The translations under genes were made by a program, and so were the position numbers. Shown here piece after piece: positions 54,407-61,872 of a DNA stretch of 64,000 nucleotides. Within the stretch, counting starts at the first letter, position 1, and every line of letters starts with the position of its first letter. The notes beneath the pieces are model-generated. The model was not told the DNA's origin, searched no databases, and saw only the letters and a program-made list of their open reading frames with translations. Source of the stretch: Ferirhizobium litorale (GTDB lineage: Bacteria > Pseudomonadota > Alphaproteobacteria > Rhizobiales > Rhizobiaceae). The stretch spans positions 124,001 to 188,000 of the forward strand of contig JALDYZ010000003.1 of NCBI GenBank assembly GCA_030028905.1. The letters are read 5' to 3'.

Positions 54407-55732
54407 TCAGAGCTTTCCTTCGTCCTCGAAGACCTCTTTCCAATCCTGGGCCAGGCCGTCGAGTGCTTCCTTGGCTGTCCCCTGGTCGGCCACGACGTAG
54501 TCATGCAGCCGCTTCTGCATGGCCTGGAGCAGGATGGCGTAGGATGGTTCCTGCCAGAAGTCCTGCACCTGGTTCATTGCCACCAGGAAGTCGGCCGCGA
54601 ACGGCTGGCTGTCCTTGAAGGATGGATCGTTCAGCACCGCGTTGTGCACGGCATAACCGCCGAGTTGCCACCACTTCTTCTGCACGTCCGGCTGCGCGAA
54701 CCATTTGATGTAGGCGAGCGCCCCGTCCATATTGTCGGTGTTGGCCACGACCGAAATACCCTGACCGCCGAGCGTGGAGGCAGCCGTCGCCTGCTTCGGA
54801 TTGACGAAGAAGCCGATCTTGTCGCCGCCGACGTTCTCGTCCTTGGCAAGACCGGGGAAGAAGGCGAACCAGTTCATCGCCATGGCCGCCTGGCCGGATT
54901 TGAAGGCATCAAGCGTCTCGCCCATATAGGCGTCGGTGTAGCCCGGAGGCGTGCAGCACTTGTAGAGCTCCTTGTAGGCCTCGAGCCCCTTCACTGCGCC
55001 CTCGGAGTTCACCGCACCTTCCATGTCGTACTTGCCGGTGGTGTTCTCGTATTTGAAGCCGTAGGGATAAAGCGCCTGGGTGGCGCCCATGGTGATGCCT
55101 TCCGAAGCGCGCTCGGTAAAGATCGCGGCGCCATAGACCTTCTTGCCGTCGATCTCCTTGCCGTTGAAGAACTTTGCAGTCTCCAGCAACTCGTCCCATG
55201 TCTGCGGGACGGTGAGGTCGCGACCGGTCTTTTCCTTGAACTCCGCCTGGATCTCCGGGTTGTTGAACCAGTCCTTGCGGTAGAACCAGGCGTTGGCGTC
55301 GCCCATTGCCGGCAGCGCCCAATAGTTCGGCGTGCCCTTCGGCCAGGTCGAGTAGGCATTGACGGCGGCTTCGGCGAAGTCGCTCATCTTGATGCCTTCC
55401 TTGTCGAAGAAGTCATTGAGCTTGACGTAATACCCGTTTTCGGCCGACCCGCCGATCCACTGACTGTCCCCGATCAGGAGGTCGCAGAGCTTGCCGCCCG
55501 AATTGAGTTCGTTGAGGATTCGGTCTGCGAAATTCGGCCAGGGGACGAATTCGAATTTCATCTGAGTGCCGGTCTGCGCCGTAAAATCCTTGGAAAGTTC
55601 GACCAGCGCGTTTGCCGGATCCCAGGCCGCCCAGCAGAGCGTCAGCTCATCGGCCTTGGCAATATTGGGCAATGCGACGGACAGCGTGAGCGCTGATGTC
55701 AGCCCGAGCAGGGTCTTCGTCATCTTCTGCAT
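54407..55732 (-). CDS. glpV: Glycerol-type ABC transporter periplasmic substrate-binding protein GlpV
   Basis: 441 residues from the ATG at 55732, with GGGAGGA five to six bases upstream; an ATG three codons later is possible. A Sec signal peptide (MQKMTKTLLGLTSALTLSVA, cleaved near AKA-DE) precedes an SBP_bac_1 fold (LTLCWAAWDPANALVELSKD, GDSQWIGGSAENGYYVKLND, WYRKDW-type DANAWFYRKDWF, MAMNWFAFFPGL). It is the first gene of the cluster here, whereas in Rhizobium leguminosarum glpV is last. Ligand could be glycerol, dihydroxyacetone or another short polyol; linkage to kinases for dihydroxyacetone favours a C3 compound. Confidence 0.88.
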   Translation of the reverse strand: MQKMTKTLLGLTSALTLSVALPNIAKADELTLCWAAWDPANALVELSKDFTAQTGTQMKFEFVPWPNFADRILNELNSGGKLCDLLIGDSQWIGGSAENGYYVKLNDFFDKEGIKMSDFAEAAVNAYSTWPKGTPNYWALPAMGDANAWFYRKDWFNNPEIQAEFKEKTGRDLTVPQTWDELLETAKFFNGKEIDGKKVYGAAIFTERASEGITMGATQALYPYGFKYENTTGKYDMEGAVNSEGAVKGLEAYKELYKCCTPPGYTDAYMGETLDAFKSGQAAMAMNWFAFFPGLAKDENVGGDKIGFFVNPKQATAASTLGGQGISVVANTDNMDGALAYIKWFAQPDVQKKWWQLGGYAVHNAVLNDPSFKDSQPFAADFLVAMNQVQDFWQEPSYAILLQAMQKRLHDYVVADQGTAKEALDGLAQDWKEVFEDEGKL

Positions 55733-55935
55733 GTAATCCTCCCAGATACATGAAGACGGCCCTTGCCGCCTTCGCAAAAGCTCCCATTCCCACGAATGCG
55801 CCCGCGTCATCTGGACGCGCAAAGGGGCGCCATACCACTCTCAACTTGCGGATAACGGTTTCGCCGGATCCAATCGATCCAGTCCACTATGCGCGAAGCC
55901 CCGCATGAACACTCACTCCACCATGTTGAGCTTTA

Positions 55936-55963
55936 TGTTTAGTGAAGACGTATTTGCTAAACA
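55936..55963. promoter_or_regulatory. Spaced inverted heptamers upstream of glpV
   Basis: TGTTTAG (55936-55942) and CTAAACA (55957-55963) are perfect inverted copies 21 bp apart centre to centre, two helical turns, in an AT-rich patch about 205 bp before glpV. They lie in the 315-bp gap 55733-56047, which contains no gene. This may be the operator for the glp-dha operon. Confidence 0.35.
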
Positions 55964-56047
55964 CGTCAATAGACATTCGTCGCTGCAATGCACAAGATCC
56001 ACGAGCTTTCAGGTAAACATGCCAAACCTATCAATCCGCGACGTGTG

Positions 56048-56728
56048 TCAGCGTGCAAGATCCCCGGCGGCCAAGATGATCTCGGTCGTGCTCGGGAAAT
56101 TGCAGAGGCTGTTGGGTCCATCGAGCGCTTCAATTTGCGACCAACTGACCCTGCCGCCGGCGTCGACCAGGAAGTGTCCGACGAGTTGGGTAGGATGGTT
56201 GGCGAACATTGCTTTGTCGGCTTCGTCAAGCTCGAAGCCGTCCTTGGCGTTAAGTACATCGTTGGCTTCCATCGGGTGCAATGCATCCTGCAGTTCACCG
56301 GTAGGATTGATCCGTGCTGCGTCGAACTGGGCCATATTTGCGCGATAAGGCCATTCGGGCTTCTCGTCGCTCTCATCCGGCAGAAATTCGCCATACGGCA
56401 CGCCAAACGCGCCGTGCGTGTGACAGCCGGGATCGGATAGGAGTATTACCGGCGTCGGTCGGTATTGGTAATAGACACGGGCGCGCTCTAGCGGGGTGTT
56501 GATCACTGCCAGGGTTTCTACTCCGGCGGCGTTCAACATGGGTTGTACCGCGGCAAGCTGCTCTACCTGACGCCGGCAGAACGGACAGTGCAACCCGCGA
56601 AAGAAGCCGATCAGGAAAGGTCGCCCGCGCAGGCCGGTGTGCGAGATCATGCCTTCGAGGTTGACTATAGGAAGCTCGAATGCGGGCACAGGTTCTCCCG
56701 GTTGTAGCGGGCGCCTCTGGTCGGCCAT
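56048..56728 (-). CDS. Peroxiredoxin-like (AhpC/TSA) thioredoxin-fold protein
   Basis: 226 residues from the ATG at 56728 (GAAGGG upstream). Thioredoxin-fold core with LIGFFRGLHCPFCRRQVEQL, a CPFC pair at the place of the peroxidatic cysteine of peroxiredoxins, and the family PVILLSDPG. Beyond about residue 125 there is an unusual stretch (LHPMEANDVLNAKDGFELDEADKAMFANHPTQ) before a final beta strand pair. It probably reduces peroxides, though the CxxC makes a disulfide oxidoreductase role possible. It sits between the GntR regulator and the glp cluster without clear functional link. Confidence 0.78.
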   Translation of the reverse strand: MADQRRPLQPGEPVPAFELPIVNLEGMISHTGLRGRPFLIGFFRGLHCPFCRRQVEQLAAVQPMLNAAGVETLAVINTPLERARVYYQYRPTPVILLSDPGCHTHGAFGVPYGEFLPDESDEKPEWPYRANMAQFDAARINPTGELQDALHPMEANDVLNAKDGFELDEADKAMFANHPTQLVGHFLVDAGGRVSWSQIEALDGPNSLCNFPSTTEIILAAGDLAR

Positions 56729-56923
56729 CAGATAACCCTTCGAAAGGTCGTGTCGGATTGTTGATCCTATCACTTACTGCAGGAAGCGCAGCGCAAGATA
56801 TTGCCGCCATGGAGCGCGGTTCCAACCAGGACCCGCTTGTCGAAGCGTTCGAGCGTATCGGCAACATGTTGCAGTGCCAGTCGCAAAGCCCGGCTTCACT
56901 TCCTTCGCGAAGGATGGCCGCAC

Positions 56924-57832
56924 TCAAAGGCTGGAAATATCCTCCGTATCGTATTGCGGTATGGACTGGAGCAAGGTTTCTCGCGCCGACCGCAGATGGA
57001 GACGGCAAGCTGCATCGATGCGGGCGGGATCTCGGGACTGCAAGGCGTCGATATAGGCCAGATGCTCGATAGTGGCCCGATGGTTGCGCTCCTTGGCACG
57101 CGCCTTGTTCCACTGGTAGTGATAGTGGAAGACAATGGCGATCACATCGTAAAAATCGGCGACGAATCGGTTGTGCGAAGCGCGATGCACCAGGAGGTGG
57201 AAGCGTTCGTCGAGCGCCGAAAATTCCTTGCTGCGGCTATCGAAGTTGGCGAGCAGGTCGAGATGTTCCGCCTTGATCCTCTCGAGGTCCACCCAGGCCA
57301 CGTGGTCGCCCGGCAATTGCCCGAAGGCGGCGGCCGAATGGAGCTCGAACATGTCGCGGACATCGGCCAGCTCCAGCGCGAAATCCTTCGTAAAACCCTT
57401 CAGGATCCAGTGGCTGTTCGGACGCTTTTCGATCAGCCCGAACCGGCTGAAGCGGATAAGGAACTCGCGCACACTCGTCGTTCCCGTCCCGATCTCGCGT
57501 GCCAGTTCGAGTTCGTTGATCTGCATGCCGGGCTGAGCGTCGTCGGACAGGATCCGTTGCATGAAGCTTCGCTCAATGATGTCGCGCAGCGAACTGGTTT
57601 CCTCCTCCGGAAAAAAATCCGCCGGGCTCGGGTCGCGTAGGACGAGCTTCTCGCGCTTGTCCCACCGGATGATTGCGGCTTCGCTGAGCCGGGCGAGAAT
57701 GGCGCGCGCGGTGCTGCGGCTAACGCCTAGCTTGGCGGCGATATCCGGCTCCGACGGCAGCGTATCGTTCCGGCGCAGCGTGCCCGCGTATCGGTTGAAC
57801 GCTTCCTTGAAAACCGTGTTCTGCCTTGCCAT
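56924..57832 (-). CDS. GntR-family (FCD) regulator with two winged-helix segments
   Basis: 302 residues, longer than usual FCD regulators (about 220-250). Residues 20-66 form one winged helix (TLPSEPDIAAKLGVSRSTAR), and residues 103-148 form a second GntR-like one (QINELELAREIGTGTTSVRE, then FGLIEKRPNSHWILKGFT). The FCD effector domain follows (about 155-295), with the metal-binding pattern D208, H212, H257 and H279. It is divergent from the UxaA-type dehydratase across 171 bp that contain a candidate operator. FCD proteins typically sense sugar acids or other carboxylates, which fits the neighbour. Confidence 0.87.
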   Translation of the reverse strand: MARQNTVFKEAFNRYAGTLRRNDTLPSEPDIAAKLGVSRSTARAILARLSEAAIIRWDKREKLVLRDPSPADFFPEEETSSLRDIIERSFMQRILSDDAQPGMQINELELAREIGTGTTSVREFLIRFSRFGLIEKRPNSHWILKGFTKDFALELADVRDMFELHSAAAFGQLPGDHVAWVDLERIKAEHLDLLANFDSRSKEFSALDERFHLLVHRASHNRFVADFYDVIAIVFHYHYQWNKARAKERNHRATIEHLAYIDALQSRDPARIDAACRLHLRSARETLLQSIPQYDTEDISSL

Positions 57833-57932
57833 TCCGTGCTCCCGCGCCGCTCTTTTCTACCTGACAAGCGATCTGGACCATCCGTCGTCACCGGTCAAAT
57901 TCCTACTTCGAATTTGTCGTTGACGAGAAAAT

Positions 57933-57952
57933 GTTTATTGTAGATAAAAAAC
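57933..57952. promoter_or_regulatory. Candidate GntR operator, copy 1
   Basis: GTTTATTGTAGATAAAAAAC matches the site at 60684-60703 at 16 of 20 positions. It lies between the divergent GntR and dehydratase genes, 52 bp before the dehydratase start, in otherwise GC-rich DNA. Confidence 0.5.
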
Positions 57953-58003
57953 AAAATCAATGCGGCCGTTTTGAAACAGCACGCGCCGCCCAAGGAGAAC
58001 AGA

Positions 58004-59509
58004 TTGAGCAGGCAACCCTGGATCATACTGTCGGCCGGCGACAATGTTGCCGTGGCCACAGCCGCGATCGAACCCGGAACGGTGATCGCCAACGGAGTTT
58101 CGGTCCTAGACAGGATCGATCCCGGGCACAAGGTGGCGATTGCCGACATTCCACTCGGAACCCCGGTGGTCAAGTACGGCCAGGCCATCGGCCGAACGAC
58201 GAGCGACGTCAAGGCCGGCAATCATGTGCATAGCCAGAACCTGCATTTCGAGAACGACCGGCTCGCCGCCGCGGCGAACGCCAGTCCCGCAGCCGCGACT
58301 GACGCCGACAAGGCGCGCACATTCATGGGTTATCGTCGCGCCGATGGCCGTGCTGCGACCCGCAATTTCATCGGCATCATTGCCAGCGTCAACTGTTCCA
58401 CAACCGTCTGTCGCGCAATTGCCGACGAGGCAAACCGCACCATTCTACCGCACTACGAGGGCATCGATGGTTTCGTGCCGATCGTCCACGACCAGGGTTG
58501 CGGCATGAGTTCGACGGGCGACGGTATGCGCGCACTTCACCGCACGCTCGCCGGATATGCCCGCCACGTGAATTTCGGCGGCGTGTTGATGGTCGGCCTC
58601 GGTTGCGAGGTCAACCAATTGACGCTCTATGGCCAGAGCGGCGCCGGCACCGGGAAGCGTCACTTCAATATCCAGGACGCGGGTGGGTCCCGCCGCGCGG
58701 TGGAAAAGGCGCTTGGCGTCCTGAAGGAGATTGCCGCCGACGTGGGCCAGGCCCGACGCGAACCCCTTCCGGTCAGCGAAATTGTCGTAGGCCTCCAGTG
58801 CGGCGGCTCGGACGGCTTTTCCGGCATTACAGCCAATCCCGCCCTTGGCGTCGCCGTCGACATCCTGGCTGGTGCGGGTGGCACCGCCATCCTCTCGGAA
58901 ACATCGGAAATCTATGGTGCCGAGCATCTGTTGCGCAGCCGAGCCGTCAATGAGGAGGTCGCGACAAAACTCGACGGTCTCATCTCCTGGTGGGAACGGT
59001 ATGTAGACCTGCACGGTGCATCGCTCGACAACAACCCGTCCCCGGGCAACAAGAAGGGCGGTTTGACGACCATTCTCGAAAAATCGCTTGGGGCCGTTGC
59101 CAAGGGTGGGCGCTCGCCGCTCACCGCGGTCTACGGTTATGCGGAGCGCGTCACCGAGCACGGCCTCGTCTTCATGGATACACCAGGCTACGACCCGGTA
59201 TCGGCCACGGGCCAGGTCGCCGGCGGCGCCAACCTGATTGCGTTCACCACTGGCCGCGGCAGTTGTTTCGGCTGTCGACCAGCGCCATCCATCAAGCTGT
59301 CGAGCAACAGTGCGCTCTACCGCTCGATGGAAGAGGACATGGATATCGATTGCGGGACGATCGCGACCGGAGACATCACCATTGCGGACAAGGGACGGGA
59401 GATCTTCGAACTTCTGATCGACACGGCATCGGGCAAGAAGACCAAGAGCGAGCTCTTCGGGTATGGTGACAACGAATTCGTGCCGTGGCACCTCGGCGCC
59501 ACGCTCTGA
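58004..59509 (+). CDS. UxaA-family sugar-acid dehydratase (altronate dehydratase-like)
   Basis: 501 residues from a TTG at 58004, chosen because AAGGAG lies six bases upstream; a TTG at 57971 is in frame but has no such site. It is a fusion of an N-terminal SAF domain (about 1-75: ILSAGDNVAVATAAIEPGTV, GNHVHSQNL) and the large UxaA C-terminal domain with ASVNCSTTVCRAIADEANR, DQGCGMSSTGDGM, GLQCGGSDGFSGITANPALG and TTGRGSCFGCRPAPSIK, whose cysteines probably hold iron. The family dehydrates altronate, galactarate and related aldonates such as fuconate. The sugar dehydrogenase next to it suggests a non-phosphorylating aldose oxidation route rather than galacturonate. Confidence 0.85.
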   Translation: MSRQPWIILSAGDNVAVATAAIEPGTVIANGVSVLDRIDPGHKVAIADIPLGTPVVKYGQAIGRTTSDVKAGNHVHSQNLHFENDRLAAAANASPAAATDADKARTFMGYRRADGRAATRNFIGIIASVNCSTTVCRAIADEANRTILPHYEGIDGFVPIVHDQGCGMSSTGDGMRALHRTLAGYARHVNFGGVLMVGLGCEVNQLTLYGQSGAGTGKRHFNIQDAGGSRRAVEKALGVLKEIAADVGQARREPLPVSEIVVGLQCGGSDGFSGITANPALGVAVDILAGAGGTAILSETSEIYGAEHLLRSRAVNEEVATKLDGLISWWERYVDLHGASLDNNPSPGNKKGGLTTILEKSLGAVAKGGRSPLTAVYGYAERVTEHGLVFMDTPGYDPVSATGQVAGGANLIAFTTGRGSCFGCRPAPSIKLSSNSALYRSMEEDMDIDCGTIATGDITIADKGREIFELLIDTASGKKTKSELFGYGDNEFVPWHLGATL

Positions 59510-59541
59510 TCGACAATGGTAAGATTGATTGAGAGAGCAGC

Positions 59542-60561
59542 ATGAAGAAGAGAACCATCGGCAAAACCGCGCTTGCGGTCACCGAATACAGTTTCGGGAC
59601 AGCTGCTCTCGGCGGGCTCTACCGCGCCTGCCCGCGCGACCAGGCGATGGAGACGCTTGCCACCGCCTGGGAAAGCGGCATGCGCTACTTCGACACTGCG
59701 CCGTGGTATGGCTTCGGACTGGCCGAACGCCGCACGGGTGACTACCTGCGTGAGAAGCTGCGCGAAAGCTACATACTCTCGACCAAGGTGGGCCGGCTTT
59801 TCCATCCAGTCGCAAACGGCAGGGCGCCGAGCTACGGCTATGTCGATCCCCTGCCGTTCGACGTCACATACGACTATTCCTACGACGGCATCATGCGCTC
59901 GCTCGAATTCAGCTATGCGCGGCTTGGGCTGAGCAGCATCGATATACTTTATGTCCACGACATCGGCGCCTATACCCATGGAGCGGCCCGCAACGCCGTC
60001 TACATGCGGCAGTTGCTCGACGGCGGGTTGAAGGCTCTCGACGAACTGAAATCGACCGGCGCGATCTCCGCCTATGGCCTTGGTGTCAACGAGATCCCGG
60101 TTTGTCTCGAGGTGATGCGCCACGCCGACCTCGACTGCATCCTGCTTGCCGGCCGCTACACGCTGCTCGACCGCTCGGCAGTTGCGGAGCTGCTTCCGCT
60201 TTGCCGGCGCAAGGACACGTCGCTGATCGTCGGCGGCGTTTTCAACTCGGGAATCCTTGCCACGGGCGCCGTACCAGGAGCGCATTTCGACTACATGCCG
60301 GCAAGCACGGAGGTTCTCGCCAAGGTATCGGTAATGGAGGAGATCGCCGCACGCGAAGGCACCACGCTTGCTGCCGCTGCCATGCAGTTTCCGCTGCAAG
60401 ATCCGCGCGTCGCATCGGTCCTGATCGGAACTGCCAAACCCTCGAGCCTGGAGCGCAATGCCGCCCTGTTCAAGCCACGCCTTTCGTCCGACGTACTTGC
60501 TGCATTCGATGCCCAGACGCTGACCGCCCCTCCTTTGGGAGAGGATCCGGTACGAGTCTGA
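59542..60561 (+). CDS. Aldo/keto reductase-family sugar 1-dehydrogenase (L-fucose/D-threo-aldose type)
   Basis: 339 residues with the catalytic tetrad D51, Y56, K82 and H139 in DTAPWYG, STKVGR and LYVHDIG. The DTAPWYGFGLAERRTGDYLR segment and the FDVTYDYSYDGIMRSLEFSY stretch are typical of D-threo-aldose/L-fucose/L-galactose dehydrogenases, which oxidise the sugar C1 to a lactone. It would supply an aldonate, after lactone opening, to the dehydratase 32 bp upstream. No lactonase or aldolase is seen before the window end, though they could lie beyond. Confidence 0.85.
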   Translation: MKKRTIGKTALAVTEYSFGTAALGGLYRACPRDQAMETLATAWESGMRYFDTAPWYGFGLAERRTGDYLREKLRESYILSTKVGRLFHPVANGRAPSYGYVDPLPFDVTYDYSYDGIMRSLEFSYARLGLSSIDILYVHDIGAYTHGAARNAVYMRQLLDGGLKALDELKSTGAISAYGLGVNEIPVCLEVMRHADLDCILLAGRYTLLDRSAVAELLPLCRRKDTSLIVGGVFNSGILATGAVPGAHFDYMPASTEVLAKVSVMEEIAAREGTTLAAAAMQFPLQDPRVASVLIGTAKPSSLERNAALFKPRLSSDVLAAFDAQTLTAPPLGEDPVRV

Positions 60562-60683
60562 GCGCACTGAAAACGCAATTAAAATACAATATATCAATGC
60601 CTTGGGAGGATATCGATTGAACGACAGAAGAGCGGACGACCGCTTGCATTTTCAAAACTGGTGAGCTAGTTTTTCCGCGTACT

Positions 60684-60703
60684 GTTTTTTATCGATAAAA
60701 ACC
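60684..60703. promoter_or_regulatory. Candidate GntR operator, copy 2
   Basis: GTTTTTTATCGATAAAAACC, with the perfect 16-bp palindrome TTTTTATCGATAAAAA at its core, resembles the site at 57933. It is in the 205-bp gap before the sugar-binding protein gene, 63 bp before the ATG, and implies a second promoter there. Confidence 0.5.
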
Positions 60704-60766
60704 GAGCCTCAAGCGTTCAGTGGATCGGTTTGCTTAATGAAGGACGCACCCAGAGAGGAGAAACCA

Positions 60767-61756
60767 ATGAGCATTGCTAGGTCTTTAATTTCCCGCCGTT
60801 CGCTTGCCGGCCTTGCCGGCGCGGCGATCCTTGCCACGATGATGCCTGCCGCTTCCTATGCCCAGGATGTGACTATCCCGATCATCGTCAAGGACACGAC
60901 GTCCTTCTACTGGCAGATCGTGCTCGCCGGCGCCCGTCAGGCCGGCAAGGATCTCGGCGTGAACGTGCCGGAACTCGGAGCACAGTCGGAATCCGATATC
61001 AACGGCCAGATCACCATTCTCGAAAACGCGGTTGCAGGCAGCCCGGCAGCCGTCGTCATCTCGCCGACGGAATTCAAGGCGCTCGGCAAGCCCGTCGATG
61101 AAGCCGCCAAGTCCGTTCCGGTCATCGGGATCGACTCTGGCGCCGATTCCAAGGCCTTCACCTCGTTCCTGACTACCGACAATGTCCAGGGCGGTCGCAT
61201 TGCTGCCGACGGCCTCGTCGCTGCCATCAAGGAAGCTACCGGCAAGGAAGAAGGCGAAGTCGCCATCATCACCAGCCTTCCGGGCGTCGGATCGCTCGAC
61301 CAGCGTCGCGAAGGCTTCCTCGATCAGATGAAGACCAAATATCCGGGGATCACGATCGTCGTCGACAAGTATGCGGACGGCCAGGCCACCACCGGTCTCA
61401 ATATCATGACCGACCTGATCACCGCCAATCCGAACCTCGTCGGAGTCTTCGCTTCCAACCTGATCATGGCCCAGGGCGTCGGTCAGGCGATCGCCGAAAA
61501 CAAGCTTGGCGACAAGATCAAGGTCATCGGCTTCGACAGTGACGACAAGACGGTGGGCTTCCTCAAGGAAGGTGTTCTCGCCGGCCTCGTGGTGCAGGAT
61601 CCCTATCGCATGGGCTATGACGGCGTGAAGACCGCACTCGCCGTCTCCAAGGGAGAGAAGGTGGAGGCCAATGTCGACACCGGCGCAAACCTCGTGACCC
61701 AGGCCAATATGGCCGACCCGAAAATCGACGCTCTGCTGAACCCGAAGGTCAACTGA
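60767..61756 (+). CDS. Ribose-type ABC transporter periplasmic sugar-binding protein
   Basis: 329 residues from the ATG at 60767 (GAGAGGAGAAACC upstream; an ATG 10 codons earlier lacks a site). The leader contains a twin arginine, SRRSLAGLAGAA, so export by Tat is possible although the hydrophobic core is Sec-like. The RbsB/peripla-BP-4 fold follows: IPIIVKDTTSFYWQIVLAGA, NAVAGSPAAVVISPTEF, VIGIDSGAD, and VVQDPYRMGYDGVKTAL near the C terminus. It binds a pyranose or similar sugar; given the neighbours, the substrate of the sugar dehydrogenase is likely. Confidence 0.9.
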   Translation: MSIARSLISRRSLAGLAGAAILATMMPAASYAQDVTIPIIVKDTTSFYWQIVLAGARQAGKDLGVNVPELGAQSESDINGQITILENAVAGSPAAVVISPTEFKALGKPVDEAAKSVPVIGIDSGADSKAFTSFLTTDNVQGGRIAADGLVAAIKEATGKEEGEVAIITSLPGVGSLDQRREGFLDQMKTKYPGITIVVDKYADGQATTGLNIMTDLITANPNLVGVFASNLIMAQGVGQAIAENKLGDKIKVIGFDSDDKTVGFLKEGVLAGLVVQDPYRMGYDGVKTALAVSKGEKVEANVDTGANLVTQANMADPKIDALLNPKVN

Positions 61757-61767
61757 GCCAATCGATC

Positions 61768-61793
61768 GCTGCGCCGAATTGTTTCGGCGCAGC
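61768..61793 (+). terminator. Intercistronic stem-loop after the sugar-binding protein gene
   Basis: GCTGCGCCGAA, loop TTGT, TTCGGCGCAGC: a perfect 11-bp stem 12 bases after the stop, without a T-run. It occupies the same position as the hairpins of the other three transporter operons here that have a gap after the binding-protein gene. Confidence 0.65.
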
Positions 61794-61872
61794 TGCCTGC
61801 TGGCGGACGACGGAGAGGGGTCTTCCGCCTGCACGCGGGAGGCACGAATATTCGCCGGGGAGGAGGCGTTCA

